Made by a program: the position numbers and the translations under genes
The notes under the pieces: generated by a model
The model's database searches: none
Told to the model about the DNA's origin: nothing
What the model saw: the letters and a program-made list of their open reading frames with translations, nothing else
Shown: positions 19,301 to 28,700 of the stretch, piece after piece
Numbering within the stretch: position 1 is the first letter of the stretch
Layout of the letters: each line of letters begins with the position of its first letter
NCBI GenBank assembly: GCA_903871805.1
Contig: CAIQIE010000383.1
Location: 1-60,047, forward strand
Length of the DNA stretch: 60,047 nt
DNA from: an uncultured Planctomycetaceae bacterium
GTDB taxonomy: Bacteria; Planctomycetota; Planctomycetia; Planctomycetales; Planctomycetaceae
Reading direction: 5' to 3'

Positions 19301-19572
19301 CTGAGTTCTGCTCGGCGGAATATTCGCCAGGTTCGTCCACCATGTTCACAGCGGATTGCGCCGCGCCACGGCTGACTTGCATCCGGGCGATGCCATGCTG
19401 GCTCTGATTGCAGAGGGTCGTAGCCGTACAGCGTCGAACGAATAAAACGCATCAATGTCGTTTTGCCGGCTTCGTTCGGGCCATAAATTACGTTCAGACC
19501 ACGCGGGTCCAGCCTGAGCAAAAGACTGCGCCAGATGCGAAAACGATCTATGTCAATTTCCGTCAGCCTCAT
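16303..19572 (-). CDS. SMC-type AAA ATPase, YhaN/SbcC-like
   Basis: 1089 residues. The N-terminal half-ATPase carries Walker A GPNEAGKTT at 31-39. A very long coiled coil with many Q, R, E and L is interrupted near residue 480-535 by two hydrophobic segments (ISLMGWVGAALCMFGIATF and ALAAAAFGFAGIMWWAV). The C-terminal half-ATPase has the signature EQLSGGTREQLFLAIR, Walker B LPLVMDDLFVNFD and switch FTCHEH. Mid-coil membrane helices are a feature of the Bacillus YhaN family rather than SbcC or Rad50, so YhaN-like is the better call. Such proteins pair with a YhaO/SbcD/Mre11-like phosphoesterase. Here the partner gene lies 103 bases upstream on the same strand, and its active site appears lost (see that entry). 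A strong terminator follows. Confidence 0.88.
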   Translation of the reverse strand: MRLTEIDIDRFRIWRSLLLRLDPRGLNVIYGPNEAGKTTLMRFIRSTLYGYDPLQSEPAWHRPDASQPWRGAIRCEHGGRTWRIFRRAELSNRGKLRLSGGAEGVDREQAMKAILSETSEEVYSDVFAVGVRELQQLATLGTGQVAQYIYGLSLGPQGRQILDALASVRSRRAEMFGEDQKTGRLPELFDQYARLSTARKTPGAARDQHTRVTKRRNELTAEIEQLQQREATIRNELKGLRYLQNCHKPWKRVQELREDLAKQPVILVDPSDSLKQFAAAEKDMQEANSRRDRLNEQSAQLKTQAERLQTDQLFEKERYAIQSLVDQSDWLKQIEQSIRTAEDRSSELRRELTHQMAQLGEGWTLERLGAVDTSPASHNRLLEMARRYQDSLQQRGKLRRWTRSMTHRSGRELVELNAQLDELGMPVDEAIDREQQRLKELENLGRLRLQEEQLALKIQTVRRVLDRVDVEDTIPSWVDRTISLMGWVGAALCMFGIATFSIGGEPQRSLGGALAAAAFGFAGIMWWAVRNGLRNHFDSTVGIRLDDLADEARQADRQLRQLQERIQRMAVADRHHNHDRQLDQEWKSSTAEMVDRIGDCSQRIADLEVLQRKQFRAAARRMRLRMLRDRFRASQQALNAIRQEWCRLLQSIGMQETLQIEQAFEWWRRIQDVRELSTQWRNSAPEVEGLRRMFEAMRIRVEQVGIRLNNSKKPDFTRPLEVLSAWQLQLKTHDRDRAERERLLTESESKARDAVHAQHQAEAAELRRGAVLSRTGTTGREELQKQQETVNRRTQLELQLKKANDELLEASLAEPELAITEDEMQKFQAPLTKDTIQLRTVELKEVEQGLHRHHEELGSLKQEIRLLESRRDSHVEFFRKSTLATEIYRATEQWLALQMELDAVMQIRRRFEQENISGTLVSASSYMHRMTAGRYHRIWAPLGEDFLCIDDEFGQTFRVEQLSGGTREQLFLAIRFALVREFARRGIELPLVMDDLFVNFDQERTEAAADCLIEVAKEGQQVLFFTCHEHIANLFQRKQVEPLWLPGHKVAFDTMKPENDESGASSDSQDFVANSDELLDEPSPKSGNA

Positions 19573-19675
19573 GCCGCCGTCCTCAGTTCGATGTTTTCCT
19601 GTATCACCATCGCCTCAACACTCTCTGCTGTCCGCCATCACCACTGTCCGCTGACATTGTTGTGTGCGGATTTTC

Positions 19676-21406
19676 CTAATTGTCCATTTCTTCTTCTTCT
19701 TCTTCTTCTTCTTCCGCATCACCGGCAGCCTGGTCGCCGACCATGCCGGCCTGATGGGTGTCTCGGGTACGATGCCGCTCGGTTGCCGACTGTCCGTCGG
19801 AGTGCTGAAGGGCGGACGTGCCTTCGAGATATTCGTGCTCTTCCATGTCCGAATCAATTGCGGAGGCCAGATCATCATCCGCTCTATCGACGCTGAATCG
19901 CGGCTCAAACCAGGCGGCTCCATCCCGCCTCAGCCGGGCAAGAATCTGTTCCGGATCAAGGGACGGCAGCACAGTCGTTAGTCGCTGCTTCCAGCCTGTT
20001 GAGAGATGGCTGTCGGCATCAATCAGTCTCTGCAGTTCGGAATCCCGCAGCATCGAAGGACGTGTCAGGATCTGCTGATACTGATCTGCAAGTGTCTCCA
20101 CGGGATGCGCCATGGGCCATGGGTCCGGCAACGTACGAATATCATGCAACAGTCGAATCTTCCTGACAGAAGAGGTCACTTCGTCTAATTCGACTCCCAG
20201 GGCCGTATCAAGGTCGCTTTCCAGCAGTGACTGCAACAGTGGCAAAGATCCCCGAAGAATCCACTGGACAGACCAGATTCGATCCGATGCACCGGACCGA
20301 ACCTCCAGTAGACGCGTCTTCATCTGCTGCAGAAGTGTTGACAGATCTGTTCCTGCAGACACGCGAATTTCAAGCTGCTTCCAGTCGACGCAACTGGTGT
20401 CCAGTGAAGTGATTCGGACTTTGCCGTCTTCTGCCACTTCAATCAGAGAACATGCGCCTGAGACCGCTTCGAGGCGACTGCGTGGCTGAGTCGTCCCGGG
20501 GGAATGCATAACGCCACTGTCTCGCCACCACGTTGATCGGGACAGGTCACCCGTCAATGCCAAAAACTGCAATTGCCCTTCTCGTAATGTTTCATCCGCA
20601 AACTTCAGAAATTCGGCGTCAGCTCCCTGCTCTGCAGCCGCATCGAGGCCTTCGCGCGAATGACCATGCTGACGCTCTGTGCGTTCATCCAGCCTGGCCG
20701 GTCTCTCGCGTCCCTCGGTTTCCAGAGACCGCCAGACGGTGACACTGCCGTCGTCCGCTGGCGCGGAAGCTGCGGACCCCGTTGAAAGCAATTCGGCTGT
20801 CGCAGGGTTGGAAGTCATAGCGCCCAGGACGTCGTCCCCGGCTGTCGCTGCAATTGCTGCGATCCTGCGCGACTCTTTGAAACTTGCCCGCGAAATGACG
20901 CCGATTCGAAATGGCTGGATCGATTCCCCGCCTTTCGCAATCACCTGAATTCCAAAGTCGTCCACGTTCCCAAGCCACATGGATGAAGAAATCAGGGTGA
21001 CGGGCTGGTCGTCAACTACCAGTTCTTCCGGTTCAGGGCTGGAACTATAACAGATGGAAACGTTGTCCGGTAATTCGGGAATCGCTCGCCATGCTTCGGC
21101 TGGGTCTGTGTCACCTGGAATCACAAAGACCTGAATACCCTTTTCGTGCAGACGCCGGAATCCTTTCAGCACAGTCAGCCGTGCCCGCAGACTACGGTCG
21201 GATTCCAGAAAAACGTTCCCCGTCAGCAACAGGAAATCCACATCGTGACGAAAACAATTTTCCACCACTTCGTCGAATGCCTGCAGTGTTGCGTCCTCGA
21301 ATTCTGTTCGAAGCTTGTCACTCAATACATCGGCCGTGTGAACACTCACAGGCACATCAAGCCTGATATTCGCCGCCTGAATAAATCGCTGCGGATGATA
21401 GCCCAT
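19676..21406 (-). CDS. YhaO/SbcD-like metallophosphoesterase homologue with substituted metal-binding motifs
   Basis: 576 residues. The N-terminal ~220 residues align by eye along their length with the Mre11/SbcD/YhaO phosphoesterase domain: RFIQAANIRLD, VDFLLLTGNVF, GIQVFVIPGDTDP, LPDNVSI. Every metal-binding motif is changed. DxH reads N13-I-R15, GD reads GN64, GNHD reads GDTD (98-101), and the later GHxH position reads TGDLS. Nuclease activity is therefore unlikely. The C-terminal ~200 residues are helical and unassigned, ending in nine glutamates from a GAA repeat. It is the upstream partner of the YhaN-like ATPase, so it likely keeps a scaffold or DNA-binding role in that complex. The ATG at 21406 fits the domain start. 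Confidence 0.78.
   Translation of the reverse strand: MGYHPQRFIQAANIRLDVPVSVHTADVLSDKLRTEFEDATLQAFDEVVENCFRHDVDFLLLTGNVFLESDRSLRARLTVLKGFRRLHEKGIQVFVIPGDTDPAEAWRAIPELPDNVSICYSSSPEPEELVVDDQPVTLISSSMWLGNVDDFGIQVIAKGGESIQPFRIGVISRASFKESRRIAAIAATAGDDVLGAMTSNPATAELLSTGSAASAPADDGSVTVWRSLETEGRERPARLDERTERQHGHSREGLDAAAEQGADAEFLKFADETLREGQLQFLALTGDLSRSTWWRDSGVMHSPGTTQPRSRLEAVSGACSLIEVAEDGKVRITSLDTSCVDWKQLEIRVSAGTDLSTLLQQMKTRLLEVRSGASDRIWSVQWILRGSLPLLQSLLESDLDTALGVELDEVTSSVRKIRLLHDIRTLPDPWPMAHPVETLADQYQQILTRPSMLRDSELQRLIDADSHLSTGWKQRLTTVLPSLDPEQILARLRRDGAAWFEPRFSVDRADDDLASAIDSDMEEHEYLEGTSALQHSDGQSATERHRTRDTHQAGMVGDQAAGDAEEEEEEEEEMDN
19688..19714. repeat. TTC/GAA trinucleotide repeat, 9 copies
   Basis: Nine perfect TTC units on the plus strand encode a run of nine Glu near the C-terminus of the minus-strand phosphoesterase-like protein. 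Because the unit is 3 bases, slippage would change tail length without shifting the frame. Confidence 0.95.
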
Positions 21407-22195
21407 CGCACAGAATCCCTTCCGATCAAGGCATCAGCGCGCCCACCGCCGAAAACACGACGCCACGGCAGATTCGCACAGAACATGACAATTGCATTTC
21501 CCTCGGGTGCATTTCCCCCGGGCGGGGAAATTGTCCCTGTCATCTGAAAATGACTTCCAAACAAGCCGACTGCCGATCCATTGCCGTCAGGCAATCTGCA
21601 AGCCGTTGCCCAAAGGACACCAGAACGACTTGCAGACTTCCCTTGATAAGTTGTCAGCCAACACGCTCACGTTACTGTTTTCAAACGATGACGTAAAACC
21701 GACCCCTAACCACATTGAACACGTTTCAGATTCTTCAATGTAATCAAATCGTCCTTCACCAACCAGCAATGGCTGACTGTTTAGCTGGCACGACAAGGGA
21801 CTTCGGTAAGCTGCCGTCGTTGGCGAAGTCTAATAAAGCTGAGGGCTTGGGGAAAGCCTTCCTGAGACGGGAAAATCCTTTTTGGCTTCCCCCCAAAACG
21901 GCTTCACAGATCCTCGCTACCAGTGACTCACCGCTCCTCTGCCTGTTTTTCATGCTTGCCAAACCATTTTTTATCGAAGTGCCCCGGCGGTTATTGGGAT
22001 TCTCAGACGCAGGAAATGGCCGGTTTCTCTCGACTGAAATTCACTTCTGCAACCCACGGCAGCACTGGAGGCATGGTATTCCTTGGTAAAAGGAATGTAT
22101 ATTGCTGCGGGTGGTGCTTACTCGCCAGGGCTGGAATTCCACCTTGCCCTGGTTCTTCTGCCATGTGTTACTGGTGCTTTGGGGAGCTTCTTTCA
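21407..22195. other. Intergenic region (about 790 bases) between divergent genes
   Basis: Holds upstream regions of the minus-strand phosphoesterase-like gene and the plus-strand DUF1559 gene. It contains a short GC-rich hairpin at 21511-21531 (ATTTCCCC/GGGGAAAT) and a larger imperfect one at 21847-21896. Open frames here, including the in-frame extension upstream of the DUF1559 start, have no recognisable content. Confidence 0.5.
21847..21896. repeat. Imperfect inverted repeat upstream of the DUF1559 gene
   Basis: The left arm TTGGGGAAAGCC pairs with the right arm GGCTTCCCCCCAA with one bulge, around a 25-base centre. It lies about 300 bases before the DUF1559 start. It could be a leader structure or an old terminator; I could not match it to a known RNA family. 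Confidence 0.35.
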
Positions 22196-23341
22196 ATGCG
22201 AAGATACCGCCGCGGTTTTACTCTGATCGAACTGCTTGTGGTGATCGCCATCATCGCGATTCTGGTTTCACTGCTGCTGCCTGCCGTTCAACAGGCACGC
22301 GAGGCCGCGCGAAGGACGCAGTGCAAAAATAATCTCAAGCAAATCGGGTTGGGTCTGCACAACTACCTCTCCACCCATTCCAAATTCCCTCCCGGTCGCT
22401 TGCTTCCGGACCTGACCATTGGCGGTGCCGTACAGGCCAGCTACACAAGCTACAGCAGCAACGCCACCAATATCTGGACAGGCAATCGGTCTGTGCACAT
22501 CTTTGTCCTGCCGTACATGGAGCAGGCAAATATTTATAACCTGATCAACTTTGCCGGACCCAATTCTACCCGCATGACGACCGCAGGAACTCCGTCGAAC
22601 CCCAACTATACGGCGTATGCGCAGGCGGCAGGCCTGTTCCTGTGTCCGTCCGATGCCAACACCGGAGTCATCATCACAGAGAACAATTACGTCTACAATT
22701 TTGGAGGAAGCACCCCTTATGCCGGAGCAACAAATACCACAAGCCAGAACGTGTGGACCGGGACAATCAGTGTCGGTGCGCAGACCTTCCCGTGCGGAGG
22801 CAACGGTGCCTTCACCGCCGGTGCCGCACTTGGCGATCGGGATTTTACCGACGGAATGTCCAATACTGCCATGTTCGCAGAACGCACAAAAGGCTCCGCA
22901 CGTGCAGCAGCGTCAAGTCCCCCAACTCCGGCGGATATCATCACATCTCCAAACCGACAGAATCTGATGCTCGCTCCCTATGTCATGTATAACGACTGCC
23001 TGAACGCCCCCAAAGTCGCCAGTAGCTTCAATTTTACAACCTTTGGTCGCTGGGCCTCTGGCAGTGATTACTCAAACGGCTGGCCTTTTGCCGCTTACTC
23101 GGGGACCATGTACAATCACGTGGCCACTCCCAACTGGCGCGGAAGCGATTGCGGTAACTGGAGCGCCATCTCGGACACCCCCGGCGAACACGCAATCATC
23201 TCCGCTCGAAGTATGCATACCGGGGGCGTCAATGTGATGCTGGCAGATGGCAGTGTCCGGTTTGCCAGCGACAATATCGATCTGGGTGTCTGGAGAAACG
23301 TTGGCACACGCGGCAACGGCGAAACCGTCGGCGAGTGGTAG
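22196..23341 (+). CDS. DUF1559 family protein with pseudopilin N-terminus
   Basis: 381 residues. A prepilin-type N-terminus ([19 protein letters not shown]) is cleaved after Gly in type IV pilin/type II pseudopilin systems, and the hydrophobic helix runs to about residue 30. It is followed by [14 protein letters not shown], the standard DUF1559 stretch. The C-terminus carries the H-x9-DG motif [16 protein letters not shown]. Planctomycete genomes hold many copies of this family; their role is unknown and probably at the surface. The ATG at 22196 is favoured over a start 273 bases upstream because GGGGAG lies 9 bases before it and the leader begins there. A small TPR lipoprotein follows 172 bases later. 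Confidence 0.93.
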   Translation: MRRYRRGFTLIELLVVIAIIAILVSLLLPAVQQAREAARRTQCKNNLKQIGLGLHNYLSTHSKFPPGRLLPDLTIGGAVQASYTSYSSNATNIWTGNRSVHIFVLPYMEQANIYNLINFAGPNSTRMTTAGTPSNPNYTAYAQAAGLFLCPSDANTGVIITENNYVYNFGGSTPYAGATNTTSQNVWTGTISVGAQTFPCGGNGAFTAGAALGDRDFTDGMSNTAMFAERTKGSARAAASSPPTPADIITSPNRQNLMLAPYVMYNDCLNAPKVASSFNFTTFGRWASGSDYSNGWPFAAYSGTMYNHVATPNWRGSDCGNWSAISDTPGEHAIISARSMHTGGVNVMLADGSVRFASDNIDLGVWRNVGTRGNGETVGEW

Positions 23342-23513
23342 ATTCAGGCCGCATGTTCGGCAGTCCAGCCCTGTGTCTCCCGGGCTCGAGGCCGATGATG
23401 TCTCGATGGAGGGCTTCAGGATGGTCCTCCATTGATCAGTTGATTCTGCCCTGATGCTCATACAAACTGCCGGAAATTCAACACCCTATTGTGTTTTCCA
23501 GAGGTTTCTTTCG

Positions 23514-23957
23514 ATGAAGATGTTTCTCAGAAGCCTGGTCCCCCTCTGGCTGCTCTGCTGTTTCGCGGGATGCGGCAACGGCCCCGCGTCTGAATCCACG
23601 GTCTCACAGACTGAAGCCGGGTACGAAACCGGGCTGAAAGCCTTTGAAGAAGGCGATTTCAATTCCGCTGAGTCCACACTTGCGGCGGCGATCAGCAACG
23701 GAACACTCCAGCCGGATCTCACCGAATCCGCAATCCGTACTCTGGCCCGCGCCCGCGTGGCACTTGGAAAACTGCCCGAAGCCGAAGCGGATCTGAAACA
23801 GCTGCAGGCAGGTGCCATGGAAATGGATCAGTTCTGGGTCGCAATGGCCGAACTTGAACTGAAAAAAGGCAACAACGCCGAAGCCAAAAAAGCGATCCAG
23901 CAGGCTCGAACTACGAATCCCCGCCTTGTCCTCCCCAAACCTCTGGCGTCTCTTTGA
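23514..23957 (+). CDS. Small TPR-like lipoprotein
   Basis: 147 residues. A lipoprotein signal peptide ends in the lipobox FAGC at about Cys20. The rest is helical with TPR character: GLKAFEEGDFNSAESTLAAAI, ALGKLPEAEADLKQL, and AELELKKGNNAEAKKAIQQA. The ATG at 23514 is preceded by GAGG. It follows the DUF1559 gene on the same strand, an arrangement that recurs in planctomycetes as far as I recall, so the two may be cotranscribed. Function is unknown; TPRs suggest protein binding at the membrane. Confidence 0.83.
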   Translation: MKMFLRSLVPLWLLCCFAGCGNGPASESTVSQTEAGYETGLKAFEEGDFNSAESTLAAAISNGTLQPDLTESAIRTLARARVALGKLPEAEADLKQLQAGAMEMDQFWVAMAELELKKGNNAEAKKAIQQARTTNPRLVLPKPLASL

Positions 23958-24066
23958 CGGCACACGGTCCGGAGTTTCATTCCCCGCAATAGCGTCGCGG
24001 CTGCAGATTCGGTCAGGCAGTCAACCCCCCGCAGTTGGCGTGTAAGTTACCGCCGAATTGCGGTGC

Positions 24067-24088
24067 CACGCTCCAGAAACGGAGCGTG
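24067..24088. terminator. Hairpin between convergent genes
   Basis: A perfect 8-bp stem (CACGCTCC/GGAGCGTG) with a 6-base loop sits between the TPR lipoprotein gene (plus) and truD (minus). There is no T-tract, so its role as a bidirectional terminator is inferred from position. Confidence 0.45.
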
Positions 24089-24129
24089 AGCACGGCAAAA
24101 CGCGAGCCAATTATTGTTGACCTACCGGC

Positions 24130-25260
24130 CTATTCGTCGTCTTCGGCCTGATTTGAGGCACTGCTGGTTTTGCCAGCAGACTCATCAGGGCCGACGTCGT
24201 GAATCGATGACGCAATCTCGCGCAGCATGGCTGTGGCATAGGTGCCGGCGGTGAGAGAAAACTTCAGGCAAAGACTTCCGTCATCCTGCAGTTCCACAGA
24301 ACTTTCCTGGGGGAACTCAACCATCCGACGACGAGCCCCGGACGTCAGCCTTGCAAAACGGGTAAAATCACTCCATTGCACTCCCAGCTTCTGCAGACAT
24401 TCTTCTTCCAACTCCAGTGCAGGTCCAACGGCTGCGACCATTTCCGGACCGGGCATCGGGCCCGCCGGAACATACTCGTCCGGGTTTGCTCCTGGCGGCA
24501 GCAGGAATGGTTTGATTCCTGTTTTTCGAATAACCACATCACCCGGCTGCGGCGTACTCGCAGTTCCCGCTGACACGCGACTGGAAACCACGAGATTAAA
24601 GACGGAACTCTGCACGGCGTTCAACGCGAGCCGCTTCATCGTTCGGGACTGATTTTCCGGCCAGTGATCCTTTGGCAATTTGCCCTTCAGCAGTCGCAGT
24701 CCGTCCTGAATTGTGTTGCCGCCATGTCCAAAACGCTGCGAGCCATAATAGTTTGGAAAGCCGTTCGTCTGCAGTTGCTGCAGCCGTTCCTGAACCGCTT
24801 CCTGATCCGCTGCAGAAAAGACGGTCCCCGCCGGAGGACGCAGGACCAGCCGAAAACGATTTCCCTTCAGGTGTCCCGTCTTGAGCTTGTTGCGGTGCAT
24901 AGTGACTGACAGCACCTTCAATTCCGGCATCTCAATCAGCGAGGCCGCGGTCGCGAATCTGCCCGGAATGGACACATACTGTCGAGTCACAGCCCAACGG
25001 TCTTTCTGACCGGCAAGGCCGATGTCGCTACCCGGTATCTCCAGGTGCCGGCCGAGAAGCGAGATCATCTGAGGGGACGAAAGCCCTCGCTTCTCAACCC
25101 ACAACCAGGCATGGTCTCCGGTTCCGGAGGGTTCATACGAAGGAATTTCTTCCACACAGAAATCCTCTTCCTTAGACCGAATCCTGATGAACTCTACCAC
25201 GGAAGGATTGCTGCGGGGAGGATCCAGAATTAAAGACACAGTTTCGGCAGGAACAGGCAT
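24130..25260 (-). CDS. truD: tRNA pseudouridine synthase TruD
   Basis: 376 residues. TruD converts uridine 13 of tRNA-Glu to pseudouridine. The catalytic motif GLAGQKDRWAVTRQ places the nucleophile at Asp87. Other landmarks are VEEIPSYEPSGTGDHAWLWVEKRG, LKTGHLKGNRFRLVLR and NYYGSQRFG, followed by the TRUD insertion domain and a C-terminal catalytic return (VELQDDGSLCLKFSLTAGTYATAMLREI). The length fits the family. It is monocistronic and convergent with the lipoprotein gene on its left. Confidence 0.94.
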   Translation of the reverse strand: MPVPAETVSLILDPPRSNPSVVEFIRIRSKEEDFCVEEIPSYEPSGTGDHAWLWVEKRGLSSPQMISLLGRHLEIPGSDIGLAGQKDRWAVTRQYVSIPGRFATAASLIEMPELKVLSVTMHRNKLKTGHLKGNRFRLVLRPPAGTVFSAADQEAVQERLQQLQTNGFPNYYGSQRFGHGGNTIQDGLRLLKGKLPKDHWPENQSRTMKRLALNAVQSSVFNLVVSSRVSAGTASTPQPGDVVIRKTGIKPFLLPPGANPDEYVPAGPMPGPEMVAAVGPALELEEECLQKLGVQWSDFTRFARLTSGARRRMVEFPQESSVELQDDGSLCLKFSLTAGTYATAMLREIASSIHDVGPDESAGKTSSASNQAEDDE

Positions 25261-25732
25261 GGAAGACTTTTCAGGAAGAATCAGATAACTGTTGGATCAG
25301 CGACAAACATTGCTGCCAGGCACAAGGAACTACAGGCAGAGAGGTTTGTCAGGAAAAAACACACAAGGACTCTGTGACAGAAAAGTATTAGAATCCGTCT
25401 GAAGAGCCGATGGTCCCATACAACGGTTTTGAATCGGACAACAGTTCGTTTCGGCCGCTGGAACTGACCCCCGAAGTCACATCGTCACACAGCAATGGTC
25501 GCCCCCGGGCTGTGAGCAAGCAGAATTGCCCGAAAAACACGAGAACCGACCAGCAATCACTATTTCATCGGCTTGCAAAGACAACTTTAAAGTGAGCATG
25601 CAGAAGTTTTTGACTGTTTTCTGACAGCACAACAGACCACTGCCGCCCGAAACAATTTTCCTCTGCTTTCCCTGGTAACGACCTGCATGCTGTTGGAAGC
25701 AGATCTTTCCGCATGGTCAGAGCCGAGCCCGC
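25261..25732. other. Intergenic region, no gene seen
   Basis: Lies between truD and the M28 peptidase gene, both on the minus strand. It holds the truD promoter region and the 3' flank of the peptidase gene. I see no clear hairpin terminator or credible reading frame. Confidence 0.5.
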
Positions 25733-28700
25733 CTAGTCACGGGACCCCGGAACCACTTTGAATGATAACTCTTTGTCACCCCGAGTCACGACGATTTCTG
25801 TTTCCTGTCCCGACTTCAGGGCTTCAATGGCAAAGGTGTAGTCGTAGATGTTCTCCACCTTTTTTCCGGCAAGCCTGACAATGACATCGCCACCACGTAC
25901 GCCCGATTTTTCTGCAGGGCCTCCTTTGGCGACGCCGGACAGCAGGACCCCTTTGACATCTCCCTGAGCGTAGTCAGGAACCGTGCCAAGATACGCCCGA
26001 AGTGAGGCGCGACGGCCCTCTTCTGCCGGGCGTTCCTGAGCTGCATACTGAGGTGCTTTCTCGGCTGCAATCAGGTTCCGACAAACAAGGTTCATGAGTC
26101 GGCCAACCTTCGAAATTCCCTCGTAGTTCAGTTTTTCCGGGGTGTCTCGTGGAGTGTGATATTCCCCGTGATTGCCCGTGAACGCAGACAGAATTGGCAC
26201 GCCATGCAGGAAAAAGACGCTGGCGTCCGTCGGCAGGTAACTATCGTTCTGAAGAGACAACGAGAGCCCCAGCGGCACATTGGCCTTTTCTACCAGGCCC
26301 TGCCATGCCGGCGACGATCCAATGCCCTGAAGCACCAGTTTCTCCTGCAGACGCCCCACCATATCCATGTTCAGGCAGGCAGTAATGTAAAGGTTCAGGC
26401 CACCCGTGTTGGGACCACTTGTTACCTGGTCGCGCTGGTTCTGTTCGGCTTTTTTCTCCGAATCGTCAGGCTGGTCCTTCGCTGGTGGTGCTTTTTCACC
26501 TGGGGCTCCCTCGCCTTCCGCTGCGGAGGCATGCTGAGAAAACAGTGTTTCAAGATTTTTTACATAATGACTGGAACCCAGCAGCCCCAGTTCTTCGCCG
26601 GACCAGGCGGCAAAAATGATGTCTCGCTGCCCTTTCAATTCGCCCCCGGTTTTCGCGTTGGCCATCGCTTCGGCCATCTGCATCATCGCGGTGACGCCTG
26701 AGGCGTTGTCGTCAGCCCCGAAATGAATCCCCGCTCGTTCATCATCCCGTGCCAGCGAATTACCGTTGATTCCGGTTCCCAGATGGTCAATATGTGCTCC
26801 AACAACAACGACTTGCCCGGCCTGTTGTTCGTTGACCTGTAGCCGACCAAGAACATTCCTGCCCTTCTTTTTCTCATGCAGGATGTCAATCGTTGCTTCC
26901 AGTTGCGAGCCTGCCATCGGGAACCCCATGGCCGGTTCGCCGGTGTCCAGCTTTTCCTGAAGGACTTTGAGGTCGCGTTTGCCTTTTTCGAACCATGCCG
27001 CGGCCACTTTGTCGGAAACACTGATTACAGGCAGACCAGCTCCGGCAAGCGAGCCGTCAAATTGCAGCGGAACCAACTGATCCCGCACACCTGACGTGGG
27101 ACCACTCACGACAATCAGCCCTTTTGCCCCCATATCCCGAGCCTGCATTGCTTTAAATCGCAGACTGGAAAAACGGCCAAAATGCTGTCGCTGCTCCGGC
27201 GTCAGCTTTTCCGGAAGAAATCGAAACGCAAGGACCCATTTGTCCTTAACGTCAAGATGCACATACGAATCGTACTCCTCGATCCCATCTGCTGCAGGAG
27301 CACGCAGTCCATATCCGGCGAAGACGATGTCGGTGGCCGCAATCTCGGCGTTGGCAGAAAATGCGACTGGTCGCCAGTCCTGATTTAGCTGCAGTTCTGC
27401 GCCGTCCACAACTGCGGAGTTCTTTTCCCCTGTTTTGACTCCACTGGTAAACTCAAATTCCTGGAACCATGTGTCATTATCACCTGCTGGCAGCAGTCCC
27501 AGAGTTTCAAAATGCAGAGCGACGTAGTTGGTAGCCAGCTGTTCGCCTTTGGTGCCCGTCAAGCGACCGCCCAACTGCGGCCGACACAGGTACTCAACGT
27601 GCCGCACGGCGTCGGCCGGGGCAAAATCACCGCGCCCTTCCGCTGTGGCTCCCATCACGCGGTCGCCAGACCCCGGTCCTGTTTCGGCGACTGCTTTTGC
27701 AGTCAGGCCGAGCAGTTCCAGGGCCTTCTCGTGGTTCCAGTTCCCCAGGAAGACCTGCGACTGATTGCTGACGGTACGCCCGGCGGTCCATGCCAGACGT
27801 GTGCCATCAGGATGGAATACCGGCAGACCATCAAATCCTGGCGTCTGGCTGACCCGAACCGGCTCGTGCTGGCCAGCCGCATCGATCATGTAGAGTTCAA
27901 AGTTGGAAAACCCATGCCGGTTGGTGGTGAAAATCAGATACTGTCCGCTGGGGTGATAGTATGGAGCCCACGACATGGCACCCAGCCGGGTGAGCTGCTG
28001 CTGATCCGTGCCGTCGATATTCATGGTCATGATCTCTGCCGTGGCCCCGTTTTCTGAAAAGCGACGCCAGCAGATACGTTTGCCATCCGGACTGAAAAAC
28101 GGACCACCGTCATACCCCGGCGACTGTGTCAGCCTGCGGACGTCCGTGCCATCCGCTTTCATAATGTAGATTTCATTGGCCCATGCCGGGTCGAGGTCAA
28201 ACGCTTTCTGCTGCTCTGGAGACAGTTGTTCCTGATACGCGGACCGGTTGGAGGCGAATGCAATCAGACTGCCATCCGGTGACCATGAGCCCTCGGCGTC
28301 GTAACCCTTTTCATTCGTGAGAGCTCGGTAAGTCTTTGTGTCCGGCTGATATTCGTAGATGTCATAAAACGCGTCGTAATCCCAGGCATAGCGACGTTCT
28401 TTACCCGATGCCCGCAGTTCCAGTTCTTCCCGCTGTTCTTTTTCAGCATCTGGATCGTCCTGGGTGGATGCGAACAGCATTCGCGTGCCATCCGGGTGAA
28501 TCCAGGCGCAGGTGGTTTTGCCCTTACCCGGAGAAATTCGCTCGGTGTCACCAGTCTCCAGGTCCATCATGTAGATCTGAAAGAATGGATTTCCGGGCTC
28601 GCGCTCACTTTGAAAAATCATCCGACGACCGTCGGCGCTGAAATAACTTTCTCCCGCCCTGCGCCCCTCAAACGTCAGCTGACGTACACGCGTCAGCAGC

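Noticed and set aside
19676-21406. Active SbcD/Mre11 nuclease
   Set aside because: All metal-binding motifs are substituted, so I describe it as a homologue without predicted activity.
21923-22195. 91-codon extension of the DUF1559 gene
   Set aside because: The prepilin leader and a strong ribosome-binding site start at 22196, so the extension is untranslated.
26156-26701. 181-codon plus-strand open frame
   Set aside because: It lies inside the M28 peptidase gene on the opposite strand, has no motif, and its composition matches the antisense of a real gene.
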